Shown here: positions 1-10,427 of the stretch, one piece after another | Layout of the letters: each line of letters begins with the position of its first letter | Numbering within the stretch: the first letter of the stretch is position 1 | Assembly: GCF_004216915.1 (NCBI RefSeq) | Contig: NZ_SGXD01000001.1 | Location: forward strand, 945,013-1,009,012 | From: Motilibacter rhizosphaerae | GTDB taxonomy: Bacteria > Actinomycetota > Actinomycetes > Motilibacterales > Motilibacteraceae | Length of the DNA: 64,000 nt | Direction of reading: 5' to 3' | Made by a program: the position numbers and the translations under genes | Notes under the pieces: generated by a model | Told to the model about the DNA's origin: nothing | The model's input: only the letters and a program-made list of their open reading frames with translations | The model's database searches: none

Positions 1-1634
<1,634 letters not shown>

Positions 1635-1678
1635 GACCGACCTCTCTGCTCGACGCGGCGAGCACGGGAAGGGCGCGG

Positions 1679-2275
1679 CTACCGCGCGACGGAGACGGCG
1701 AACGGCACGAACCCCTGCGCGCGGATGACGTGGGGGACGAAGAGGATCGCGGCCTCGGTGGCGCGGGCGGTGCGGATGCCGCCGAGGTCGAGGATCCACT
1801 CCGGCCGCCAGGTGAGGTCGACGAGCAGGTCGCGGACGACGCCCTTCGCCTCGTCGTCGTCGCCCGACAGGAAGGCCGTCGGCGGCTGCGCGAGCAGCGC
1901 CGGTGCCGCCATCACCGGGAAGAGCATGGTGTTGAGCGTCTTCACCACCTGCGTCTCCGGGAGCGCATCGTGTAGGTGCTCGGCCAGGCTCGAGCCCGGG
2001 TAGACCAGGTCGCCGGGGAGCCCGTCCGGACCGTCGACCGTGGCGTTCGAGACGTCGACGAGGAGCGTCCCGCGCAGCTCGTCGCGCAGTCCGGTCAGCA
2101 GGTCGAGGGCACCCGCGCCAGGAGTGGCGTTGATGACGATGCTCGCAGCACCGGCTGCCGCGGAGGCCGCCCCCGGCTCGCGGCCGGCGCTGAGCACGTG
2201 GTGGCCGGCGCCGCCGAGCGCGGTGGCGAGGGTCCCGCCGACGCGACCCCTTCCGAGGACGGCGATGGTGCTCAT
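1679..2275 (-). CDS. NADPH-dependent F420 reductase-like Rossmann protein
   Basis: The protein has 198 residues. The N-terminal dinucleotide-binding motif is VLGRGRVGGTLA, followed by a short Rossmann domain resembling NpdG/F420:NADP oxidoreductase and ProC-like folds (VVKTLNTMLFPVM, FLSGDDDEAK). Family knowledge suggests hydride transfer between NADPH and F420 or a related substrate, but this is inferred from the fold only. Its ATG overlaps the stop of the upstream IMPase-like gene (ATGA), so the two are translationally coupled. Confidence 0.7.
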   Translation of the reverse strand: MSTIAVLGRGRVGGTLATALGGAGHHVLSAGREPGAASAAAGAASIVINATPGAGALDLLTGLRDELRGTLLVDVSNATVDGPDGLPGDLVYPGSSLAEHLHDALPETQVVKTLNTMLFPVMAAPALLAQPPTAFLSGDDDEAKGVVRDLLVDLTWRPEWILDLGGIRTARATEAAILFVPHVIRAQGFVPFAVSVAR

Positions 2276-3114
2276 GAGCTCCCGCCCTGCTGCCGCTGCG
2301 TGCCGACCGCAGCCTGGAGTGCCTCGGCCGCTGTGGAGTGCACTCCTGGTGCTGCTGCGAGGAAGCTGGCGCTCCCTGTCGTCCACGGTCCGCCTGCTGC
2401 GTCGGAGATGCGTCCTCCCGACTCGCTGACGAGCAGTGCCCCGGGCAGCAGGTCGGCGCGGGCGCCGGCGTACTGCCAGAACGCGTCGACGCGACCGGAC
2501 GCCACCGCGAGCAGGTGGAGCGTCGCCGGTACGGACACACGCACTACCAGCGCTTCCTCCAGCATCGTGGCGATGGAGGCCGCGACGCGCGAGACCACGT
2601 CGGGGTCCTCGTCTGGGCGGGCCTGGCTGGTGGCCACGATGCCGAGTCCGAGACTCGAGGTGCTGGACACCTGCAGCGCCCGCCCGTCGAGGTACGCGCC
2701 GCCGCCCGCGACCGCGGTGGCGGTCTGCCCGGTCAGGGGGAGGTGGACCACGGTGATGACGGGGAGGTTGTCGCGGACGAGCGTGGCGGTGACCGCCCAG
2801 TCGGTCAGCCCGTGGAGGTGGTTGACGTTGCCCTCGGCCGGGTCGACGAGCCACCACTCGCCCTCCGGGAGCGCGCCACCGTCGAGCTCGCCCTCCACCC
2901 AGCTCGCGCCGGGCCGCAGTGCGGACAGCCTGGGGCGCAGGACCTCGAGCGCGGCCTGGTCGTTGTCGGCGAGTGCCGCCGCGAGCTCGTCGCGTGACGC
3001 GTACCGCACGGTGGTGGTCGGGTCGTAGCGCGCGCGCAGCACGTCGCCGGCGGCGCGTACGGCCGCCACGGTCTCGGGGAGCAGCTCCGCGTCGGAGTGC
3101 GTGGTCTCTGCCAT
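2272..3114 (-). CDS. Inositol monophosphatase family protein with altered metal motif
   Basis: The protein has 280 residues. The family layout is visible: WVEGELDGG (normally an EE/ED metal motif), WLVDPAEGNVNHLHG (normally DPIDGTTNF.HG) and a C-terminal ALLVSESGGRISDAAG. In the central motif the second metal-binding Asp is Glu (DPAEG) and the Thr residues are replaced. Activity towards inositol phosphates is therefore uncertain. It may be a divergent phosphatase or an inactive relative. It starts the coupled minus-strand run and is divergent from the LysR gene. Confidence 0.75.
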   Translation of the reverse strand: MAETTHSDAELLPETVAAVRAAGDVLRARYDPTTTVRYASRDELAAALADNDQAALEVLRPRLSALRPGASWVEGELDGGALPEGEWWLVDPAEGNVNHLHGLTDWAVTATLVRDNLPVITVVHLPLTGQTATAVAGGGAYLDGRALQVSSTSSLGLGIVATSQARPDEDPDVVSRVAASIATMLEEALVVRVSVPATLHLLAVASGRVDAFWQYAGARADLLPGALLVSESGGRISDAAGGPWTTGSASFLAAAPGVHSTAAEALQAAVGTQRQQGGSS

Positions 3115-3163
3115 GCGGCCGACACTAGGTCGAGGCGCTCATGACGACCAGTGCATGGTTCTG

Positions 3164-4084
3164 ATGCCAGGCATTACTGTGGCGCATGTGGACCTGAACC
3201 TGCTCGTGGCCCTCGACGCGCTGCTGGAGGAGGGCAGCGTGCAGGGCGCCGCGGACCGCCTGCACCTGACCCAGCCGGCGATGAGCCGCGCGCTCGCGCG
3301 CCTGCGCAGGGCGACGGGGGACGAGATCCTGGTGCGCACAGGGCGGACGATGACCCCGACCCCGCGCGCCGTGGAGCTGCGCGAGCAGGTCGGCGACCTG
3401 GTGGCCCGGGCGCGGGACGTGCTCAGCCCGGTGCGGGAGGTCGACCTCGCCGCGCTCACGCGCGTCTTCACCGTGCAGGGGCACGACGCGCTGGTCGCCG
3501 CGCTCGCCCCCGCTCTGGTGCAGGCGCTCTCGGACGAGGCTCCTCGTGCCGCCGTGCGCTTCCTGGGCGAGGCGCCCGCCGACACCCCTGGTCTCGCCCG
3601 CGGGCAGGTCGACCTCGAGGTCGGGGCGGGGACCTCCAGGGGGCCGGACCTGCGCCAGGAGGTGGTCGGTGAGGACCGCGTCGTCCTCGTCATGCGCGCG
3701 GGTCACCGGCTGAGCCGCGGGAGACTGACCCCGGCACGCCTCGTCACCGCCCGGCACCTGAGCGTCTCGCGCCGGGGACACCTCACCGGCGCCGTGGACG
3801 AGGCTCTGCTCACGCAGGGGCTGCGCCGCGAGGTCCTCGCCGCGCTCCCCACGAGCGGAGCGGCGCTCACCACGGTCGCGAGCAGCGACGCGGTGGCCGT
3901 CGTCGCCGAGCGGCTCTGCGGCCCCCTCATCAGCGCCCTCGGGCTGACCGTGCGCACGCTGCCGCTCGACCTCCCGCCGGCGCCCGTCGTCCTCGCGTGG
4001 CACCGCCGGTTCGACGCCGACCCCGCCCACCGCTGGCTGCGGGACCACGCGCGTACGGCGCTGGTCGCCGCGCTCGAGGGGTAG
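3164..4084 (+). CDS. LysR-family transcriptional regulator
   Basis: The protein is about 306 residues. The N-terminal winged helix-turn-helix is clear (DLNLLVALDALLEEGSVQGAADRLHLTQPAMSRALARLR), followed by a substrate-binding domain. The start is uncertain: ATG at 3164 is used, but GTG at 3179 or 3188, just before DLNLL, matches the usual family start. It is divergent from the IMPase-like/F420-reductase-like run, with about 50 bases between starts. That is the usual LysR arrangement for controlling the neighbouring operon. Confidence 0.85.
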   Translation: MPGITVAHVDLNLLVALDALLEEGSVQGAADRLHLTQPAMSRALARLRRATGDEILVRTGRTMTPTPRAVELREQVGDLVARARDVLSPVREVDLAALTRVFTVQGHDALVAALAPALVQALSDEAPRAAVRFLGEAPADTPGLARGQVDLEVGAGTSRGPDLRQEVVGEDRVVLVMRAGHRLSRGRLTPARLVTARHLSVSRRGHLTGAVDEALLTQGLRREVLAALPTSGAALTTVASSDAVAVVAERLCGPLISALGLTVRTLPLDLPPAPVVLAWHRRFDADPAHRWLRDHARTALVAALEG

Positions 4085-4092
4085 CCGCGGCG

Positions 4093-4518
4093 CTACCGGG
4101 AGGAGCCGCGCAGCGGTGAACGGTCGCCCACCGACCAGCGGTGACCGTACGGGTCGGTGAAGCCGCCCTGCCGGTGCGTCCCCCACGGCACGGCGTGGTC
4201 CTCGACCGGCGACACCGTGCTCGCCCCCGCCGCCAGAGCGCTCTCGACCACGGCGTCGGGATCGTCGACGAACAGCTCGACGCGCGTGCTCCTGGCACTC
4301 GCGCGGTCAGGGCTGGTCTCGGTGGCGCTGTCAGGGCCGGCTTCGTGGAGGAAGAAGGCCGCGCCGCCGAGCTCGAGGCCGGCGACACCGCCGAGGTCCC
4401 ACAGCACGGTCGCGCCGAGGGCGGTCTGGTACCACGCGACGGCGGCGTCCGCGTCGGGGACGATGAGCATGACGGAGACCACCGCTGTCGCGGCTCGGCC
4501 CTCGGAGTCCTCACCCAT
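4093..4518 (-). CDS. VOC-family protein (glyoxalase / PhnB-like)
   Basis: The protein has 141 residues with the vicinal-oxygen-chelate pattern. SVMLIVPDADAAVAWYQTAL at the start is the first beta-alpha-beta unit, FFLHEAGPD a mid motif, and GGFTDPYGHRWSVGDR the C-terminal metal/substrate strand. Members include dioxygenases, glyoxalases and antibiotic-binding proteins, so the function is open. It converges on the LysR gene with 8 bases between stops. Confidence 0.8.
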   Translation of the reverse strand: MGEDSEGRAATAVVSVMLIVPDADAAVAWYQTALGATVLWDLGGVAGLELGGAAFFLHEAGPDSATETSPDRASARSTRVELFVDDPDAVVESALAAGASTVSPVEDHAVPWGTHRQGGFTDPYGHRWSVGDRSPLRGSSR

Positions 4519-4646
4519 GACCCCAGCATGGCGCGGAACGGCCGCCGGTGTCGCCCCCTGGAGACTGCCTGGTGGTGCTGGCGCTACCTCGAGTCGGGCA
4601 GCCAGAGGGATGGGAGTGCCGGCGCCGGCTGCCTAGCGTCGTCGTC

Positions 4647-5879
4647 ATGACCACTTCCACGAAGAACGCCCTGGTAGCAGCGGGTGCCGCCGTCTCGGTC
4701 GCGCTCCTCGGGGGCGCGACAGCCGCGTCGGGAGCCACCACCTCGTCGACGGCCACCGCTGCGCCGGCGGCGTCCGCCAGCCCTGGCACGGGCTGGGCCG
4801 GCGTCACCCGCGAGCCCGTATCCATCGCGATGGGCCAGGGCTGGACCGCGGGCGGCGAGCTCGACTACCCCGCCGGCGCCACTGGTCGCCTGCCGGTGCT
4901 CGTGCTCCTGCACGGCAGCGGTCACAACGACCGCGACCAGACGCTGCCCGGAGGCGCGGGCTCGACGTTCGTCCCCATCGCGCAGGCCGCCGTCGCGAAG
5001 GGGTACGCGGTGCTGCGGTTCGACAAGCGCGGCGTCACCGGGGTGGGGCCGGTGCTGAGCACGGACGCGGCACAGCTGGCGCCAGCGCGTCCGTACCGCC
5101 GGATCGTGGAGGACGCGGCGGCCGTCGTGCGCTTCGCCGCGCGCTCGCCGCACGTCGACCCCTCGAAGATCTTCCTGCTGGGGCACAGCGAGGGCACGCA
5201 GGTCGCGAGCAACCTCGCCGCGCACCCGGGGACCTACGGCATCCCGAGGCCTGCGGGCGTCGTCGAGATGGGTGTCGTGGGGATCGAGGTCGAGCAGCTC
5301 ATCACGTTCCAGGTCTTCGGGGTCAAGCTCGCGCGGCTGCACGAGCAGTTCGACGTCGACGGCGACGGGACCCTGACGTACCGCGAGGCCGTGGGCGGGC
5401 TCGTCGGCCAGTCGCGGGCGAACCGCGCGCTCCTTCGCCCGGTCCTGCTCAGGGGTAGCCGCGTCAACCCGACCACCGACCGCAACCACGACGGCCGCAT
5501 CAGCATCGACGGGGAGGTCGGTCCGGTGCTGCGCAAGGCCGCCGGCGTGGACCGCTACCCGGACCTCACCGGCGTCGACGCGGCCACCCGCAGCTACCTC
5601 GCCGACATCGCGAGGTACCCGACAGCGGCGCAGGAACTGCCGCGCTACGGCGGACCCGTCCTGCTGCTCAACGGCCAGGACGACATCCAGACACCCGTAC
5701 GCGCCGCCATCGTCACCGACGCTGCGCTCAGTGCGGCCCGCGTCGAGGACCACACGCTCATCACCTACGTGGGCACGGCCCACACGATGAACCGGACGCC
5801 GAAGCTCGACCCGAAGTACGGCCCGCCGGACACCAGTGTCGTGGCCGACATCTCCCGCTGGCTCGAGGCGCACCGCTGA
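4647..5879 (+). CDS. Secreted alpha/beta hydrolase with EF-hand-like calcium loops
   Basis: The protein has 410 residues, with an N-terminal signal segment (ALVAAGAAVSVALLGG, then Ala/Ser/Thr-rich). The oxyanion motif is LLHGSGHNDRD, the nucleophile Ser181 is in GHSEGT, the acid is in NGQDDIQTP and the His in GTAHTMN. Between the nucleophile and the acid sits an insertion holding a canonical EF-hand loop, DVDGDGTLTYRE (residues 236-247), and a second loop, DRNHDGRISIDGE (278-290). This suggests an extracellular, calcium-stabilised or calcium-regulated esterase/peptidase. The ATG at 4647 is chosen because the signal peptide begins there. Confidence 0.85.
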   Translation: MTTSTKNALVAAGAAVSVALLGGATAASGATTSSTATAAPAASASPGTGWAGVTREPVSIAMGQGWTAGGELDYPAGATGRLPVLVLLHGSGHNDRDQTLPGGAGSTFVPIAQAAVAKGYAVLRFDKRGVTGVGPVLSTDAAQLAPARPYRRIVEDAAAVVRFAARSPHVDPSKIFLLGHSEGTQVASNLAAHPGTYGIPRPAGVVEMGVVGIEVEQLITFQVFGVKLARLHEQFDVDGDGTLTYREAVGGLVGQSRANRALLRPVLLRGSRVNPTTDRNHDGRISIDGEVGPVLRKAAGVDRYPDLTGVDAATRSYLADIARYPTAAQELPRYGGPVLLLNGQDDIQTPVRAAIVTDAALSAARVEDHTLITYVGTAHTMNRTPKLDPKYGPPDTSVVADISRWLEAHR

Positions 5880-5886
5880 CGCGGGC

Positions 5887-6543
5887 TCAGCTGCTGCGGA
5901 CGTGCTCGAGGTAGCGCAGGACGGCGGTGACGCGGCGGTCGACCTGCTCCGTCGGTGAGAGGTCGAGCTTGGCGAAGATGCTGCGGATGTGCTTGTGCAC
6001 AGCACCTTCGCTCACGATGAGGGTGGCGGCGATGGCGGTATTGCCGAGACCCTGGGCCATGAGGTCGAGGACCTCGAGCTCCCGCGCGGTGAGCCGCGCG
6101 AGCCCGTCGTCGGTCCGGTGGGCGGTGAGCAGCTGCGCCACGACGTCGGGGTCGATGGCGGTGCCGCCGGAGGCGACGCGGTGCAGGGCCGAGAGGAACG
6201 CCTCGACGCGGCCCACCCGCTCCTTGAGCAGGTAGCCGAGTCCCGCCGCTCCGCCGACGAGCAGCTCGCGGGCGAAGGCCTGCTCGACGTACGCCGACAG
6301 CACGAGCACGGCGAGGCCCGGCTGGCGGCGCCGGGCCTCGACGGCGGCGGCGATGCCCTCGTCGGTGTGGGTCGGCGGCATGCGCACGTCGACGATGGCC
6401 ACGTCGGGCCGGTGCTCGTCGACCGCGGCGAGGAAGGGCTCGGCGGCCTCGGCCGTGGCCACGACCTCGAGCGACTCCGCCCGCAGCAGCAGCGCGAGTC
6501 CCTCACGCAGGAGGGCGTCATCGTCCGCGATCACGATCCGCAC
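5887..6543 (-). CDS. NarL/LuxR-type response regulator
   Basis: The protein has 218 residues from GTG (VRIVIADDD). The receiver domain has acidic pocket DDD and phospho-acceptor Asp52 (AIVDVRMPP). The C-terminal LuxR helix-turn-helix is LTARELEVLDLMAQGLGNTAIAATLIVSEGAVHKHIRSIFAKL. The GTG lies 13 bases inside the end of the sensor kinase gene, so the pair is translationally coupled. Targets are unknown. Confidence 0.9.
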   Translation of the reverse strand: MRIVIADDDALLREGLALLLRAESLEVVATAEAAEPFLAAVDEHRPDVAIVDVRMPPTHTDEGIAAAVEARRRQPGLAVLVLSAYVEQAFARELLVGGAAGLGYLLKERVGRVEAFLSALHRVASGGTAIDPDVVAQLLTAHRTDDGLARLTARELEVLDLMAQGLGNTAIAATLIVSEGAVHKHIRSIFAKLDLSPTEQVDRRVTAVLRYLEHVRSS

Positions 6544-7823
6544 GGGAGCTCGACCTCCAGGGTGGTGGGCCCGCCGACCGGGCTCGTGAGCGAGAGAGTG
6601 CCGTCCAGCGCGGCGATCCTCCGGCGCATGCCGGCGATGCCGGTGCCGGCGTCCTCGTCGGCACCGCCGGCGCCGTCGTCGATGACCCGCAGCCGCAGCA
6701 GATCCCCCGTGCGCCGCAGCTCCACGTCGACGTGCGAAGCGCCGCTGTGGCGGGAGGCGTTCGTCAGGGCCTCCGCCACGACGAAGTACGCAGTGGCCTC
6801 CACCGCCGCCGCGCACCGCCCCTCGACGTCCACGGTCACCGTGCAGGGGACCGCGCTGGTCGTCGCGAGGCCGTGGAGCGCCCCCTCCAGGCCGCGGTCG
6901 GCGAGCACGGGAGGGAGGATGCTGCGGGCCACGACGCGGAGCTCGGCGAGCGCGTCCTCCGCTGCTGCCTGCGCCTTCTCGAGGATCCCGTCGGCCGCGA
7001 CCGGGTCCCGCTGCGCCGCCCGACGCGCGGCGCCCAGCAGCACGGTCACCGCCACGAGGCGGTTCTGCGTGCCGTCGTGGAGCGCGCGCTCGATCCTGCG
7101 CAGCTCCGTCGCGTGCGCGTCCAGGGCCGCGGCCCGGGTCGCCGACAGCTGGGCGACCCGGAGGGTGAGGTCCGCCGTAGGGTCGGCGGACAGCAGCCGC
7201 AGCCCCCTCCGCACCATCCACCGCGCCATCACGGGCGTGAGCCCGACGCTGAGGGCCAGCCAGCCCAGGCCGAGCAGCAGGGCAGCGAGGGCTCCCCACC
7301 CGTCGTGCACCGTCCAGAAGCTCAGCGTGGGAGTGACCGAGCCGTCGGGGAACGCCCGCCACCACAGGGGGAGCGTGATGTCGCGCAGCGCGGAGACCGG
7401 CAGCAGCAGCCCGAGCCCGGCGAGCAGCAGGCCGCCGGTCGCATGCCCGAGGAGCCAGCGGAGCTCCCGCCGCGTACCCGGGTCCGCGAGGGCGTCCCGG
7501 AGACCCGGCGGGGGTGGCGGCAGGTCGGGGAGCTCGGAACCGGCCCGGCGCAGCCGCAGCCGCTCGCGGTCCGCCGCGACGTGCACGCCGGCCAGCGCGC
7601 GCGGCAGGAGGAGGAGCCCGACGCCGACGATCGACAGCACCGCGCAGATGGCCAGCCACAGCAGCACGACGAGCGCCAGGACGGCTGTGACGAGCGCGCC
7701 GGCAACCTGCTCGAGCGACTCGAGCGCCTCTCCCGCGGCTCCGACCGTCCGCGCGTACGCACGCGAGCGGCCCGTCCGGCCGCTCTCACCGACGTCCGGC
7801 CGTCTGCCCTGCGGCACGGCCAC
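6531..7823 (-). CDS. NarL-type sensor histidine kinase, membrane-bound
   Basis: The protein has 430 residues. The N-terminal half holds hydrophobic segments at about 45-75, 128-147 and 176-197, a likely membrane sensor region. The HisKA_3 dimerisation motif ELRRIERALHDGTQNRLV carries His249. The ATPase domain includes NASRHSG and DDGAGGADEDAGTGIAGMRRR. It pairs with the response regulator that overlaps its 3' end. The signal is unknown. Confidence 0.9.
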   Translation of the reverse strand: MAVPQGRRPDVGESGRTGRSRAYARTVGAAGEALESLEQVAGALVTAVLALVVLLWLAICAVLSIVGVGLLLLPRALAGVHVAADRERLRLRRAGSELPDLPPPPPGLRDALADPGTRRELRWLLGHATGGLLLAGLGLLLPVSALRDITLPLWWRAFPDGSVTPTLSFWTVHDGWGALAALLLGLGWLALSVGLTPVMARWMVRRGLRLLSADPTADLTLRVAQLSATRAAALDAHATELRRIERALHDGTQNRLVAVTVLLGAARRAAQRDPVAADGILEKAQAAAEDALAELRVVARSILPPVLADRGLEGALHGLATTSAVPCTVTVDVEGRCAAAVEATAYFVVAEALTNASRHSGASHVDVELRRTGDLLRLRVIDDGAGGADEDAGTGIAGMRRRIAALDGTLSLTSPVGGPTTLEVELPCGS

Positions 7824-7847
7824 CTCCCGTCGTCGGCCCGGTGCTGA

Positions 7848-8726
7848 TCACCCTAGGCGAGCGTCGATCCCCTGCGTGTCGCCGCGTTCCCGCTCGCGCC
7901 AGGGCCGCGGTGCCAATCCGGTGTGGGCGGTGAAGAACGCCGTGAAGCCGGCGGGCTGGCTGAAGCCGAGAGCGGCGGCGCACTGCGCGACGGTCATGTC
8001 CGTGTGGGCCAGGAGGCGCTTCGCCTCGAGCGCCACCCGCTGGTCGAGGAAGCGCTTCGCGCCGACTCCTGCCGCGGCCCGCGTCGCGCGGGAGAGGGTC
8101 CTCGGGCTCCAGCCGAGCGACGAGGCGTAGTCGGAGACCTGCCGCCACTGCCGGAAGTGCTCCTCCACGGCCTCCCGGTAGGAGCGGAACACCGCGTGCT
8201 CCTCGCCAGGTGCCACCGCGGAGCCCAGAGCGTCCGCCCGCAGGACGAGGGCGGCGAGCGTGTGCTCGAGGATGCCGCTCGGCGCGGGCGTTGTCCGCGC
8301 GGCCTCCCACTCGCGCCGCAGGTGCGCCGTGGCAGCGCGCAGCAGCCTCCACTCGGCGTCGTCGGCCCGGGACGTGCTGCTGGCTGGCCCGTACGCCGAA
8401 GGGAGGTCGGCGGCGGCTGGGGTGAACAGGACCAGCAGCCCGTCCACGGCATCGACATCGCTCCACTGGTGCACGACGCCAGGACGCAGGTGCACGACGG
8501 TCCTCGGTCCGAGCGGGTGGTCCACGAAGTCGGCGCGGTGCGCGCCGGACCCGCTCTCGACGAGCGCGAGCACGTGGAACGCGGGCCGTTGCGGGCGCCG
8601 GCGTCGTCCGCCCGGGTCCATGGCGCGCAGCTGCCGGAACGACAGGAGCTCGACCGGCAGCCGGAGGATCCCGGGCGGGGCGTACGGCACCTGCCAGATG
8701 CCGGCACCAGCCTGACCGATTCCCAT
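7848..8726 (-). CDS. AraC-family transcriptional regulator
   Basis: The protein has 292 residues from ATG (MGIGQAGAGIWQ). A cupin-like N-terminal sensing domain (VVHLRPGVVHQWSDVDAVDGLLVLF) is followed by a double helix-turn-helix ending DMTVAQCAAALGFSQPAGFTAFFTAHTGLAPRPWRE. It is divergent from the alpha/beta hydrolase at 8821, with about 95 bases between starts, so that hydrolase is the natural target. A longer upstream start exists but would add non-family residues. Confidence 0.88.
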   Translation of the reverse strand: MGIGQAGAGIWQVPYAPPGILRLPVELLSFRQLRAMDPGGRRRRPQRPAFHVLALVESGSGAHRADFVDHPLGPRTVVHLRPGVVHQWSDVDAVDGLLVLFTPAAADLPSAYGPASSTSRADDAEWRLLRAATAHLRREWEAARTTPAPSGILEHTLAALVLRADALGSAVAPGEEHAVFRSYREAVEEHFRQWRQVSDYASSLGWSPRTLSRATRAAAGVGAKRFLDQRVALEAKRLLAHTDMTVAQCAAALGFSQPAGFTAFFTAHTGLAPRPWRERERGDTQGIDARLG

Positions 8727-8820
8727 ATGAGGACGTCCGCTTCCCGTCTCCTCGAGCAGATGCGCAGAACCTAGCGTGGCACGCACGAAGGGCGAGACGA
8801 GGACCGAGGAGGACACCACG

Positions 8821-9600
8821 ATGACCACCACCCCCGAGTACCAGATCCCGGTGTACGACCACCGCCCGGGCGCCGGCCCCACCCTCGTGCTCCTGCACTA
8901 CTGGGGTGGTTCGGCGCGCACGTGGGACCCGGTGGTCGACCGGCTCCCCGGCCGCAGCACCCTCACCATCGACGCCCGCGGCTGGGGCCGCTCGCGCGAT
9001 CTGCCCGGCCCGTACGACCTGGAGCAGCTTGCCGAGGACACGCGCCGGGTCGTCGAGACCGTCGGGCTCGACGACTACGTCCTGGTCGGGCACTCCATGG
9101 GTGGCAAGGTGGCCCAGCTCGTCGCCGCCGCACGCCCCGCCGGCCTGCGCGGCCTGGTCCTCGTCGCCCCAGCCCCCGCCGAGCCTCCGGCGCACGTCAC
9201 GCCGGACTACCAGGACGCTCTCTCCCACGCGTACGACTCGGCGGACGCCGTCGAGGGGGCCCTCGGCGCGGTGCTCACCGCCGCACCGCTGCCCGCGCAG
9301 GTGGTGGCGCAGGTGGTCGAGGACTCTGTCGCCAGCACCCCGCAGGCGCGCGCCGAGTGGCCGTTGCACGGCATCGCGAGCGACATCACCGCGCAGACCC
9401 AGCGCATCGGCGTCCCTGTGCTCGTCCTCGCGGGAGAGCGGGACGAGGTCGAGCCCCCGCACGTCCTCGCCGACCACCTGGTGCCCTACCTGGCCGACGT
9501 GGAGCTCGTCGTCGTGCCCGGCAGTGGGCACCTCCTGCCGCTCGAGGCGCCCGTCGAGGTCGCGGCCCGGCTGGCGGCCTTCACGGCAGTGGCAGCCTGA
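8821..9600 (+). CDS. Alpha/beta hydrolase
   Basis: The protein has 259 residues from ATG (MTTTPEYQIPV), preceded by a good GAGGAG ribosome site. Motifs are LLHYWGGSARTWD for the oxyanion hole, GHSMGGK for the nucleophile Ser, AGERDEVEPP for the acid and PGSGHLLPLEAP for the catalytic His. Resemblance is to the 3-oxoadipate enol-lactonase/esterase branch, but the substrate is unknown. It is divergent from the AraC gene. Confidence 0.88.
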   Translation: MTTTPEYQIPVYDHRPGAGPTLVLLHYWGGSARTWDPVVDRLPGRSTLTIDARGWGRSRDLPGPYDLEQLAEDTRRVVETVGLDDYVLVGHSMGGKVAQLVAAARPAGLRGLVLVAPAPAEPPAHVTPDYQDALSHAYDSADAVEGALGAVLTAAPLPAQVVAQVVEDSVASTPQARAEWPLHGIASDITAQTQRIGVPVLVLAGERDEVEPPHVLADHLVPYLADVELVVVPGSGHLLPLEAPVEVAARLAAFTAVAA

Positions 9601-9625
9601 CCACGTGTGCGGGAGCGGGTGCGCG

Positions 9626-10369
9626 CTAGCCGTGCGGGCGCACGCGCACCCGGACGGAGCGACGCGCCTCGCGAGGCTCGTCGCCCAGGTCGTCGACGGA
9701 GTGCAGGACGGCCGCGGCGCGACGGACGTCGTCCATCACGGCCGCGGTCAGCCGGGCTGGCCGGGTACGCGGCAGGTGGCGCACGAGGCTCGTGCTCCGC
9801 ACCTGCCACAGCCCGAGCAGGGCGTGGGCGCCGATCTGCGGCTCGGGTTCGGCGGGCCCGAGTCCGGCGCGCTCCGCCAGTGCCGCGGCGAGGACCGAGC
9901 CGAGCCCGTCGACGGCGTCGCGCTGGTGGGCGCGCAGGGAGGGGGTGCTGCGGAGCATGAGCCCGAAGCGGCCGAAGGCCTCGACGGCACCGGCCTGGTC
10001 CTCCTGCTCGGAGAGCCAGCGGGCGACGGCGTCGAGCTCCGCGGTCAGCACGTCGAGGACCGCCTGCAGGACAGAGGTCCCTGCCGCCAGGGCATCCCCC
10101 AGTGACGCGCGCGTGCTGTCCCAGCGGTCGAGGACGAGCGACTCCTTCGTCGGGAAGTAGTTGTAGACCGTCTTCTCCGAGACACCGCAGGCGGCGGCCA
10201 CCTCAGTGACGCGCACGGCGTCGAACCCGCGCTCGAGGAACATCTGCGTAGCCGTGCTGGAGAGCAGCTGGCGAGTCTCGCGCTTCTTGCGCTCGCGGGC
10301 CCCCTCCGCTCCCGCGGGAGGCTCGGCGAGCGCGGTGGTCCAGTCGACGGTGGAACCACGGGACGTCAT
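9626..10369 (-). CDS. TetR-family transcriptional repressor
   Basis: The protein has 247 residues. The helix-turn-helix is near residues 30-80: QLLSSTATQMFLERGFDAVR then TEVAAACGVSEKTVYNYFPTKE. The rest is an all-helical ligand domain. It is divergent from the SRPBCC gene, and a strong inverted repeat lies between the two starts, so autoregulation and repression of the neighbour are likely. Confidence 0.9.
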   Translation of the reverse strand: MTSRGSTVDWTTALAEPPAGAEGARERKKRETRQLLSSTATQMFLERGFDAVRVTEVAAACGVSEKTVYNYFPTKESLVLDRWDSTRASLGDALAAGTSVLQAVLDVLTAELDAVARWLSEQEDQAGAVEAFGRFGLMLRSTPSLRAHQRDAVDGLGSVLAAALAERAGLGPAEPEPQIGAHALLGLWQVRSTSLVRHLPRTRPARLTAAVMDDVRRAAAVLHSVDDLGDEPREARRSVRVRVRPHG

Positions 10370-10371
10370 GG

Positions 10372-10401
10372 TTGCATCTTACAGCGACTAGAACTTATAG
10401 T
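10372..10401 (+). promoter_or_regulatory. Candidate sigma70-type promoter for the SRPBCC gene
   Basis: TTGCAT at 10372-10377 and TATAGT at 10396-10401 are separated by 18 bases. The start codon lies 27 bases beyond the -10. The -10 box is inside the palindromic operator. This is seen in sequence; promoter activity is inferred. Confidence 0.5.
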
Positions 10402-10410
10402 CACTGTAAG
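10378..10410. promoter_or_regulatory. Palindromic operator between TetR and SRPBCC genes
   Basis: Two 13-base arms, CTTACAGCGACTA and TAGTCACTGTAAG, form an inverted repeat with one mismatch around a 7-base centre. It lies 9 bases before the TetR start and 18 before the SRPBCC start. Its AT-rich content stands out from the background. Position and symmetry fit binding by the adjacent TetR protein. Confidence 0.75.
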
Positions 10411-10427
10411 AACACATGGGAGGCGTC

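Noticed and set aside
4584-6005. 473-codon open frame antisense to the secreted hydrolase
   Set aside because: It mirrors a gene with full catalytic motifs and a signal peptide. Its translation is rich in Arg, Val and Asp with no family pattern, as expected of a GC-rich shadow frame.
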